A stretch of DNA of 37,799 nt from Planctomycetaceae bacterium (GTDB lineage: Bacteria > Planctomycetota > Planctomycetia > Gemmatales > Gemmataceae). A program made the translations under genes and the position numbers. The notes beneath the pieces are model-generated. The model was not told where the DNA came from. It saw only the letters and a program-made list of their open reading frames with translations, and searched no databases. The stretch covers positions 1 through 37,799 of the forward strand of contig PNLP01000066.1 in NCBI GenBank assembly GCA_013823135.1, read 5' to 3'. Positions 1 to 6,778 of this stretch are shown piece after piece (the stretch's first letter is position 1; each line of letters begins with the position of its first letter).

Positions 1-496
1 CATGTACGTGGTATCTGTCGCCCTTTCAGGGCTTCATTTCACATTACGTCGTGGACCAGGGGTTGCGCTCGCAAAGCCTCGCTTCACCCCTGGCTACCTT
101 CCTACGTCCCTCCGGGACTAAAAACCAAACAGCGCAACTTCAACGAGCGTCAACGAGGATCCATCCTCCTCGTCACACCGCAGAGCGGATGTGACGAGGT
201 AAGCGGTAAGGCTCTGGCTTTTGGGTTTTCAGCCTGAAAGGCTGTGACAACCTAGCCCAGGGCAAGACAGCGAAGCTGTCGCCGCCCTGGGTTCGGCGTC
301 CCAGTCAGCGTGCAGCCTGAAGGGCTGCGACATCGCGCTTTGTCTCAGCCCTTCAGGCTGGAACACAAGGGTTGGGCTCGGTCCCAGGGCGTTGCCCTGG
401 GCTGGGTTGTCACAGCCTTTCAGGCTGAAAACCACCGACAATAAACAACTCCGCAACTTCAAAAGCTGATGCTGGCGCTCGGTCGGCGATCGCACC
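1..496. repeat. Gene-free region of nested inverted repeats
   Basis: No credible coding region is present. The left part (about 18-118) has short self-complementary blocks such as GCCCTTTCAGGGC, CCAGGGG/CCCCTGG and GTCCCTCCGGGAC. The right part (226-433) is a long inverted repeat: the block starting GGTTTTCAGCCTGAAAGG at 226 returns on the opposite strand, ending at 433, with about 42 nt matching almost perfectly. Nested inside are a second pair (CAGCCTGAAGGGCTG at about 313 and CAGCCCTTCAGGCTG at about 347) and a small hairpin, GACAGC/GCTGTC at 266-280. It lies directly 3' of the tricorn-like gene. I infer that it is an array of small non-autonomous palindromic elements that may also end transcription. 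No transposase is nearby. Confidence 0.75.
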
Positions 497-3400
497 TCAC
501 TCCGCGAGGGGAATTTTCCCCTCAATGTCCTGGGGGATTGCCGGCGACGTGATCCCCTTCGGCATCGGTGCAACGGGCGTCGGAATCGTCGGGCTGGCCG
601 TGCCCATCGGCGTCGTGATCGGGGAAGGAGCCGTGCCGCCGCTGCTCGCGACGCCGGACTTCTTCGCCTTCCAGTCCTTCACGTCCGCACCCACCACTTC
701 CACGGCTTTCAGCAACTGCGTGTCGATCCCCTTCACCCAGTCTTCCGGGGTGATCTCCACGGCCACGTCCGGAATCACGCCCTGCTTCTCCATGTTCACG
801 CCCTTGTTCGTGAACACGCCCGTGCGCGGCAGCCGGAACGTCGAGCCGTCGATGAGCCGCGTTGAAGTTGTGCCGATCACGAAGCCGCCGGTCGCCTGCC
901 CGACCACCTTGCCGAGCCCCATCGCCCGGAAGGCGTGCGGGAAGATCTCGGCGTCGGAGTACGAGCGGTTGTTCGTCATCACCACCACCGGCTTCGTCCA
1001 TTTGCGGTCGTAGCTCCGCAGCACCAACCCCTCGCCGCCGTCACGCTGGCGGAAGAAAGTGTGCTCCTTCCCCGAGAGGTAGTTCAGCACCTGGTCGTGC
1101 GTGAACCCGCCGCCGTTGTAGCGCACGTCGATCACGACCGCGTCCTTGTCGAAGTGATCCGAGTACAGCGCCCGCACGAACACTTCCAGCCCCGCGTCGT
1201 CCATGCTCGGAATGTGGATGTACCCGAGCTTGCCGCCGCTCGCCTTCGACACCGCGTCGGCGTTCTGCCGCACCCACCGCTCGTACATCAGTTGCGAAAT
1301 GCGGTCGCGGCTCGCGCCGATGATCTCGACGCGGCGCTTGGTCTTCGGGTCTTTGGGATCGCTCGTCACGTCGAGCAGCACACCCTCGCCGGTCTTGTTG
1401 TTCAGCAGTTGCGAGACGTTCACCTTCCCCGTGAGTTCGACGCGGTCCATGCTCAGGACGATGTCGCCCGGCTTGATGTTCAGGCCACGCTTGTCGGCTG
1501 GGCCGTGCTTCAGCACTTCCTTCACCTTCAGCCCCGGCCCGCGGAACGAGTCGTCGAAGATCAGCCCGAGGTCGGCGGTCCACTCGTCAGGGAACGGGAG
1601 TTTGCCACTGATCCCCAGGTGCGAGGCGTTCAGTTCGCCGAGCATGAGGCTCACGAGTGCGTACAGGTCTTCGCGTTGTGCGACGTGCCCCACGAGCGGC
1701 TGGAACCGTGCCCGCACGACGTTCCAGTCGGCCCCGTGGTGCTTCGAGTCGTAGAAGGAATCCGAGAGCGCCCGCCAGCACTGCACGAACATCTCGGAGA
1801 ATTCTTCGTCGCGTTTCACGGTCATCTTGGCCTGGAACCCGATGCGATTCGGTTCGCCGCCGACTCCGCCGACAAGGCTCCCGAACGTGCCAGGGGCGCG
1901 AACGGATCGCAGTTCACCCGTGCCGTTCAGGAAGTAGATCAGGCCGCTGCTCTTGCGAGCCCACTTCATGTACTTCGGAGCCTGCCCCGAGGTAGTGACC
2001 CGCGTCACGCTGCTGCCGTTGCTGTTAGCAACCCAGAGGTCGTCGCCGCTATTCGAGTGCCGGAACGCGATCTGCGAACCGTTCGGCGAGATGGCGACCG
2101 CGTCGGCCGACATTCCCGCGGCGCGATCGGCCCGCAGGTGAATGTCGTCCCAGTCGATTTCGCCCGCAGCTCCGGGGGTGCCCGGCTTCTGGAGGTTCAG
2201 CACGCACGGCGCGTACAGCCCACGGCGCTGACCGATGAACCCGATCTTGTTGCCGGTCTTGCTCCAGCTCACGTCGGCGTTGTAAGTCGCGTAACGGGTG
2301 ATGTTCTTCGGAGCGGCGCTGCCGTCGGTCGGCACGATGAACAGTTCGCTTGCGAACGAGCCATCCTGGCGGGCGAACACGACCATGCTGCCGTCGGGCG
2401 ACCAGTCGTAGTCGATCACCTGCGTGTCGCCGACAAGCACTTTCTGGTCGCTGCCGTCCGGCTTCATGGTCCAGAGCTTGCCGCTGCGAAGGAACGCGAT
2501 TCGGTCACCCTTCGGGCTGTAGGTCGGCCCGAGTTCCGCCTCGGGTGTGTTCGTCAGCCGCTTCACCTTGAACTTGTGGGCCTTGGTGAGTTCGGGGTGT
2601 TCCGCGTCGTCCGGTTCGAGCAAGTAAATCTCTTCGTGCCCCGTGCGGTCCGACAGGAAGATGATGCTCTTGCCGTCCGGGCTGAAGTTGGCCGCGTGGT
2701 CGAACGCCGGGGAATCGGTGAGCCGCGTGGCCTTGCCGCCGTCGGGCAACTTCACGAGGAACAACTCGCCCTGCACCGTGAGGACCGCCGTGTCTTCCTC
2801 GGGGTTGAGCGCGAACTCCGTGGCGTCTCGCGTGAACGTGACGCTCCGCTCGGTGTTCGACTTGTCGTCGGCGTTCACCTCAATCGCCAGCTTGCGGGGA
2901 GGTGCGCCGGTCTTGGTTCCCACAACCCAGATGTCGGCCCCGCACTCGTACACGATCCACTCGCCGTTCACGCTGATGCGGGCGCGGCGAACGGTCTCCT
3001 CGTCGTGCGTTGTCAGGCGAAGGTAGCCCCCCTCGGCGACGCTGCCGCCGCCGAGGTTCTGGGCCACGACGTTCGCGCAGCCGGGCTTGCTCCCCATTTC
3101 CGTCACGTAGTACATCTTGCGGCCATCGGGTGCCCACATCGGCGAACTGTCCTGGCCGTCGAAGCTGGTGAGCCGCTTCTGGGAAGTGCCGTCGAGGTTG
3201 CTGATCCAGATGTCGTCGTTGCTCGATCCCCGGTAGCCACGGCGGTACCACGTTCCCGGCCCGCGGACGAACGCCACCGAGTTTCCGCTCGGCGCGATGT
3301 GAGCTTCCTTTCCCTCGAACAGCGGCATCTTCACTTCCGGGCCGCCCTCGAACGGTACGGTGTAGCAGTTGAGGTTCGCGGGGAAGTCGGTGGCACGCGA

Positions 3401-3793
3401 CGACGAGAACAGGATCCCCTTCCCGTCCGGCGACCAGCCGGTGACCATGTCCGGCGCGCTATCGAACGTGAGCCGACGTGGCTTGCCCCCGACCGCGGGC
3501 ACAACAAACACGTCGTACTGCCCGTGGCGGTTCGAGCTGAACGCGAGCCACTTCCCATCCGGGCTGAAGACGGGGTTGATGTCGTGCGCCTCGTGCATCG
3601 TCACCGGGCGGGCAACGCCGCCGATGGCCTCGACGGTCCAGATGTCACCGAGGTAGCTGAACGCGATCTGCTTCCCGTCGGGCGAGATGTCCGGCGTGCG
3701 AGCAAACCGGATCGGCTCTTGGCCCGCTGCGTGGGAAGTGAAAAGGAACAGGGTAACAAGGAAAACGGAGCTGGTGCGGAGGTGGCAGTGCAT
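497..3793 (-). CDS. Tricorn-like S41 protease with WD40-type propeller and PDZ domain
   Basis: This is a predicted secreted serine protease of 1098 residues, close in size to archaeal tricorn. The chosen ATG at 3793 has AAGGA about 9 nt upstream and gives a signal peptide ending near HAAGQE. Residues of about 25-670 are PD40/WD40-like propeller blades with repeated SPDGK motifs (for example DISPDGKQIAFS). A PDZ domain follows at about 738-815 and an S41 core after it. By analogy with Thermoplasma tricorn, the visible catalytic candidates are S724-H725 (NASHLG), nucleophile S946 before D947 (RSYSDAE) and E1002 (NMEKQGVIPD). A Pro/Ser/Thr-rich tail of about 50 residues ends the protein. It is divergent from the Nudix gene. 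The likely role is extracytoplasmic peptide degradation; the substrate is unknown. Confidence 0.93.
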   Translation of the reverse strand: MHCHLRTSSVFLVTLFLFTSHAAGQEPIRFARTPDISPDGKQIAFSYLGDIWTVEAIGGVARPVTMHEAHDINPVFSPDGKWLAFSSNRHGQYDVFVVPAVGGKPRRLTFDSAPDMVTGWSPDGKGILFSSSRATDFPANLNCYTVPFEGGPEVKMPLFEGKEAHIAPSGNSVAFVRGPGTWYRRGYRGSSNDDIWISNLDGTSQKRLTSFDGQDSSPMWAPDGRKMYYVTEMGSKPGCANVVAQNLGGGSVAEGGYLRLTTHDEETVRRARISVNGEWIVYECGADIWVVGTKTGAPPRKLAIEVNADDKSNTERSVTFTRDATEFALNPEEDTAVLTVQGELFLVKLPDGGKATRLTDSPAFDHAANFSPDGKSIIFLSDRTGHEEIYLLEPDDAEHPELTKAHKFKVKRLTNTPEAELGPTYSPKGDRIAFLRSGKLWTMKPDGSDQKVLVGDTQVIDYDWSPDGSMVVFARQDGSFASELFIVPTDGSAAPKNITRYATYNADVSWSKTGNKIGFIGQRRGLYAPCVLNLQKPGTPGAAGEIDWDDIHLRADRAAGMSADAVAISPNGSQIAFRHSNSGDDLWVANSNGSSVTRVTTSGQAPKYMKWARKSSGLIYFLNGTGELRSVRAPGTFGSLVGGVGGEPNRIGFQAKMTVKRDEEFSEMFVQCWRALSDSFYDSKHHGADWNVVRARFQPLVGHVAQREDLYALVSLMLGELNASHLGISGKLPFPDEWTADLGLIFDDSFRGPGLKVKEVLKHGPADKRGLNIKPGDIVLSMDRVELTGKVNVSQLLNNKTGEGVLLDVTSDPKDPKTKRRVEIIGASRDRISQLMYERWVRQNADAVSKASGGKLGYIHIPSMDDAGLEVFVRALYSDHFDKDAVVIDVRYNGGGFTHDQVLNYLSGKEHTFFRQRDGGEGLVLRSYDRKWTKPVVVMTNNRSYSDAEIFPHAFRAMGLGKVVGQATGGFVIGTTSTRLIDGSTFRLPRTGVFTNKGVNMEKQGVIPDVAVEITPEDWVKGIDTQLLKAVEVVGADVKDWKAKKSGVASSGGTAPSPITTPMGTASPTIPTPVAPMPKGITSPAIPQDIEGKIPLAE

Positions 3794-3856
3794 AGGTGTG
3801 AATTCCTTCTGGTGGCCCGGCTTCACGGACCCTTCACGCAGTGTTAATGTCTAGCT

Positions 3857-3920
3857 TACCCTGTCGGCACAAGAGGTTCAAAAGGGAATGACGCTTGAGA
3901 CGCCGTAGTTTGACAGGGTA
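3857..3920. promoter_or_regulatory. Spaced 9-bp inverted repeat in divergent intergenic region
   Basis: TACCCTGTC at 3857-3865 and its exact complement GACAGGGTA at 3912-3920 face each other, 46 nt apart, in the region between the divergent protease and Nudix genes. The right copy overlaps a TTGACA at 3911-3916 that could be a -35 box for the Nudix gene, but no good -10 follows at the right distance. It could be an operator pair or chance. Confidence 0.25.
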
Positions 3921-4007
3921 TCTGCACAAAACGGTGCAACCGTGTTGAGCGGATGCCCCAGGAATTGCCGATTCCGCGGAGTGTTCCGTTTGTTCTGAGA
4001 GCTTTCC

Positions 4008-4529
4008 ATGAAACCCGTCGAGCTGTTCCGCTTCTGTCCACGGTGTGGCATCGCCCGCGTTCCCGACAATCACGCCCAGAGCCCGTTTCGCTGTGGCGGT
4101 TGCGAACTGGTCTTCTACTTCAATCCCACGGTCGCGGCAGCGGCGTTCGTCTACGATTCCCAGGGCCGGGTGCTCCTGATCCGTCGCGAGAAGGAACCCA
4201 GCAAGGGGAAGCTCGGCGTGCCGGGCGGGTTCATCGACTTTGGCGAATCGGCGGAAGAGGGGATGCGCCGCGAGGTGCGTGAAGAAGTCGGCCTGGAACT
4301 CGACCGCGTGCGATTCCTGGTGTCGTTCCCGAACATCTACCACTACCGCGAGGTGACGTACCCCGTGGTGGATTTGTACTTCACGGCGCTGGCGGTGAGC
4401 CCGGAACAGGCCCAACCGCTCGACGCGGTCGTGAGCGTCGAGTGGCGCTTGCCCCATGAGATCCCGGACGAAGAGATTGCGTTCCCTTCGATGCGAGTGG
4501 CGCTAAGAAAACTACTGGAGCCCACCTGA
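4008..4529 (+). CDS. Nudix hydrolase with N-terminal zinc ribbon
   Basis: This 173-residue cytoplasmic pyrophosphohydrolase starts with a zinc ribbon: C10-x2-C13 and C29-x2-C32. The Nudix box follows, with the G-x5-E-x7-REVREEVGL pattern starting at PGGFIDFGE, which supplies the metal-binding glutamates. A zinc ribbon before the Nudix fold is known from NADH pyrophosphatase (NudC) and related ADP-ribose/NAD(H)-type hydrolases. This protein is shorter than NudC and lacks an obvious NudC substrate motif, so the substrate cannot be fixed. The start at 4008 is supported by the position of the cysteines; a weak GAGAG lies just upstream. A strong branched hairpin follows the stop codon. Confidence 0.9.
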   Translation: MKPVELFRFCPRCGIARVPDNHAQSPFRCGGCELVFYFNPTVAAAAFVYDSQGRVLLIRREKEPSKGKLGVPGGFIDFGESAEEGMRREVREEVGLELDRVRFLVSFPNIYHYREVTYPVVDLYFTALAVSPEQAQPLDAVVSVEWRLPHEIPDEEIAFPSMRVALRKLLEPT

Positions 4530-4542
4530 TGGGAACGAAGGG

Positions 4543-4592
4543 TTAGCGGTCGCCCCATCGGGGCGACGCGGACCCGTTGGGTCCGCCGCTAA
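4543..4592. terminator. Three-helix palindrome between convergent genes
   Basis: This is a compact cloverleaf-like structure. The outer stem is TTAGCGG (4543-4549) with CCGCTAA (4586-4592). Inside are two perfect hairpins, GTCGCCCC/GGGGCGAC (4549-4567) and GCGGACCC/GGGTCCGC (4568-4586), each with a 3-nt loop. Junction bases 4549 and 4586 are shared between the outer stem and the hairpins, so not all pairs can form at once. It lies between the Nudix stop and the stop of the opposite-strand esterase, so it probably works as a bidirectional terminator. It looks like a mobile repeat rather than an ordinary T-tract terminator. Confidence 0.65.
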
Positions 4593-4604
4593 ACAATCAC
4601 CGAG

Positions 4605-5378
4605 TCATTTCTTCGGCGTTCGCTTCTGTGCGAAGACCCAGTCCCAGAAATCCTTCTCATCGAACGCGGGTGACCACGAGTTGTGCCCCGTCTTCGGGTA
4701 CTCGGTGTACTTAGGGGTGCCGCCGGCCTTCTTGATCGCCTCCACGATGTCACGCGAACCCGACGCGGGCACCACGTTGTCGTCAGCCCCGTGGAACGCC
4801 CAGAGCGCGACGTGCGCGATGTCCTTCGCCTTCGCAGGATCGCCCGCACCGCAGATTGGCACGATCGCCGCGAACAACTCCGGCCTGCGCTGTGCCGCGT
4901 CCATCGCGCCAAACCCGCCCATTGACATCCCGATGACACTCACACGATCCGCGTCGATCGGTAGCTCCTTGATGAGCGAATCCACGAGGTCGAGCGTGAG
5001 CTTCAGCGGTTCACTCACCTCGGGGCTGGCGTAACTCCCCTTCCCCCACGGCACAGAAACCCACTGCTTGCCGTCCGGGCACTGCGGCACGAGCACGAAC
5101 GCCTTCGCGGCGGCAACTTCGGGGCGGGTCATCGGGCTGGGCTTCTTCTCGTTCCAGAACCACACGAGTTGTTTGCTGTTGTCCTTGCCGCGTTCGCCGG
5201 CTCCGTGCAGCATCACGACCAGCGGGTACTTCTTCCCCGCTTCCACATCGGCCGGTTTCAGGAGCCGATAGTGGAGCGTCTTGCCATCAGCCTTGTATTC
5301 CTTGGCTTCCGGCTCGGCCGCGCTGACACACGCGGGAGATAAGGCAAACGCAGACATGGCGAGTAGCACTCGAAGCAT
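4605..5378 (-). CDS. Secreted alpha/beta-hydrolase (esterase, dienelactone/PHB-depolymerase-like)
   Basis: This 257-residue exported serine hydrolase has a signal peptide, MLRVLLAMSAFALSPACVSA, followed by the mature AEPEAKEY. The fold motifs are an oxyanion/HG segment (LVVMLHGAGERG), the nucleophile elbow GMSMGG with S152, an acid in HGADDNVV (D199 or D200) and H232 in KTGHNSW. This architecture is that of predicted esterases related to feruloyl esterase and PHB depolymerase; I cannot set the substrate. The ATG at 5378 is preceded by GGAG about 8-11 nt upstream; the longer open frame to about 5711 runs over the next gene and is not used. It follows the PQQ-propeller gene with a 52-nt gap, and a 14-bp hairpin sits inside that gap. 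Confidence 0.88.
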   Translation of the reverse strand: MLRVLLAMSAFALSPACVSAAEPEAKEYKADGKTLHYRLLKPADVEAGKKYPLVVMLHGAGERGKDNSKQLVWFWNEKKPSPMTRPEVAAAKAFVLVPQCPDGKQWVSVPWGKGSYASPEVSEPLKLTLDLVDSLIKELPIDADRVSVIGMSMGGFGAMDAAQRRPELFAAIVPICGAGDPAKAKDIAHVALWAFHGADDNVVPASGSRDIVEAIKKAGGTPKYTEYPKTGHNSWSPAFDEKDFWDWVFAQKRTPKK

Positions 5379-5390
5379 GGGGAGACTCCA

Positions 5391-5422
5391 GGCGAGCGGG
5401 GGACGTGAGTCCCCCGCTCGCC
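5391..5422. repeat. 14-bp perfect palindrome of the GGCGAGCGGGGG family
   Basis: GGCGAGCGGGGGAC (5391-5404) pairs perfectly with GTCCCCCGCTCGCC (5409-5422) around a GTGA loop. It sits between two same-strand genes, 9 nt after the PQQ gene's stop and 12 nt before the esterase start, next to its ribosome-binding site. A near-identical arm occurs inside mnmE (18453-18527), so this is a dispersed repeat, not only a local attenuator. Confidence 0.8.
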
Positions 5423-5430
5423 GAACAGGG

Positions 5431-6675
5431 TTACTTCTTCTCGATGCGGTAGAGCGCTTTCTCGGTGCGAAGCAACAGTGCGTCGCCATCGACGCCGTAG
5501 CTCGCGAGGGCACGCTCGCCCATCTTGTTCGTCGCAACGGGGTCGTAACTCGATCCCGGCTTGAACACCGTTGCGGTGCCATCTTCCGCCAGCAGATAGA
5601 CGTGCCCGTTCGCGAACACGGGCGACGACGAATACGCCTTCCCGACCTGCTCGTTCCAGCGCTCGGCCCCGGTCTTCGCATCGATGCAGGTGACCAATCC
5701 GTTATCCGCAACCAGGTAGATCGCGTCCCCCACCAAGAGCGGCGAGGCGTTCCGGGGCACGCCCTTCTTGATCGTCCACGCCACGTGCGTCTCGGTCACG
5801 TCGCCCTTGCCGTCGGCCTTGATCGCGTAGAGCACCGGGTTGTCGTAACCCGTGCTGAGGTAGACCACGCCATTGGCGAAGATCGGCTTCGGCACCACGG
5901 AATACCCGTTGTACTTCACACGCCAGATTTCCTCGCCCGACTTGGGGTTCAACCCCATCACGACGTCGCTCCCCTGAGCGACGATCTGTTCCTGGCCGTT
6001 CACGGTAATCAGCAGCGGCGTGGCGAACGAAAACGGCTTCTTGGGATTGGCCTTCCGCGGCGTCTGCCACGCGACCTTCCCCGTCTTCTTGTCGAGGCCG
6101 ATGACCGCCTGCTTCTCGGGGCCGTCGATGCAGAAGATGATTTTATCATCGACCAACACGGGCGAACCGCCGTTACCGTGAACAGGGGTGTACTTCAGCG
6201 TCTCTTGCGTCCAGACCTTGCTGCCGTCCTTGGTCTTCAGGCAGGCGGTGCCCATGTGGCCGAAGTGAACGAACACCGTATCGCCATCCACGAGCGGCGT
6301 CGGGCTGGCATGGCTATTCTTCGAGTGAATCTTGGGTGCCGTCTTGCCGTCTTGTTTGAAGACTTCCACGTCCCACACGACCTCGCCGGTCTTGGCACCG
6401 ACGCACAACGCCCGCAGCGAGTAGTCGCCTTTACCTTCACCGGGAACGGCCGTCGTCAGGTAGATTTTGCCGCCGACCGCAACCGGGGACGACCACCCGT
6501 TCCCTGGGAGTTCCTTGCGCCACGTGACGTTCTTCGTCTTGTCCCATTCCGTGGGGAGTTTGGCGGCGTCGGCGTGGCCGTCGCCGGTTGCTCCGCGGAA
6601 CTGAGACCATTCGGCGGCCGAGGTCGCCATGGTGAACGCGAGGACGGTGGGAATCGCCAGTGCAAATCGTAGCAT
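5431..6675 (-). CDS. Secreted PQQ-like beta-propeller protein
   Basis: This 414-residue exported protein has the signal peptide MLRFALAIPTVLAFTMATSA, followed by AEWSQFRG, the usual start of planctomycete PQQ-like proteins. The body is made of propeller blades with repeated patterns of the type G..Y..T..G.V.ALD..TG...W (for example GLDKKTGKVAWQTP, CIDAKTGAERWNEQ, VNGQEQIVAQGSDVVMGLNPKSGEEIWRV). The fold is shared by quinoprotein dehydrogenases and BamB. No cytochrome domain or clear PQQ/Ca ligand set is visible, so a scaffolding or unknown enzymatic role is as likely as dehydrogenase activity. The start at 6675 has GGAG about 12 nt upstream. It is probably co-transcribed with the esterase downstream. 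Confidence 0.88.
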   Translation of the reverse strand: MLRFALAIPTVLAFTMATSAAEWSQFRGATGDGHADAAKLPTEWDKTKNVTWRKELPGNGWSSPVAVGGKIYLTTAVPGEGKGDYSLRALCVGAKTGEVVWDVEVFKQDGKTAPKIHSKNSHASPTPLVDGDTVFVHFGHMGTACLKTKDGSKVWTQETLKYTPVHGNGGSPVLVDDKIIFCIDGPEKQAVIGLDKKTGKVAWQTPRKANPKKPFSFATPLLITVNGQEQIVAQGSDVVMGLNPKSGEEIWRVKYNGYSVVPKPIFANGVVYLSTGYDNPVLYAIKADGKGDVTETHVAWTIKKGVPRNASPLLVGDAIYLVADNGLVTCIDAKTGAERWNEQVGKAYSSSPVFANGHVYLLAEDGTATVFKPGSSYDPVATNKMGERALASYGVDGDALLLRTEKALYRIEKK

Positions 6676-6778
6676 CGATGAGGCTCCGGGAGGGACGTGC
6701 TGCGGGGTGGGTATCACTACTTTACGGCAGGTCGGCTTGAGAGTCTGTCGCAAATTCGCGGGATGCTTGCGAGCGGTT

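Noticed and set aside
506..523. GAGGGGAA/TTCCCCTC hairpin as terminator of the tricorn-like gene
   Set aside because: It lies within the last codons, before the stop, and is short; the repeats beyond the stop are better candidates.
935..3847. 970-codon open frame antisense to the tricorn-like gene
   Set aside because: The product is rich in His/Arg/Val/Ala without domains, and the opposite strand encodes a complete protease with catalytic residues.
3911..3940. TTGACA as a complete promoter for the Nudix gene
   Set aside because: No -10 box is present 16-18 nt downstream, so only the -35-like hexamer is supported.
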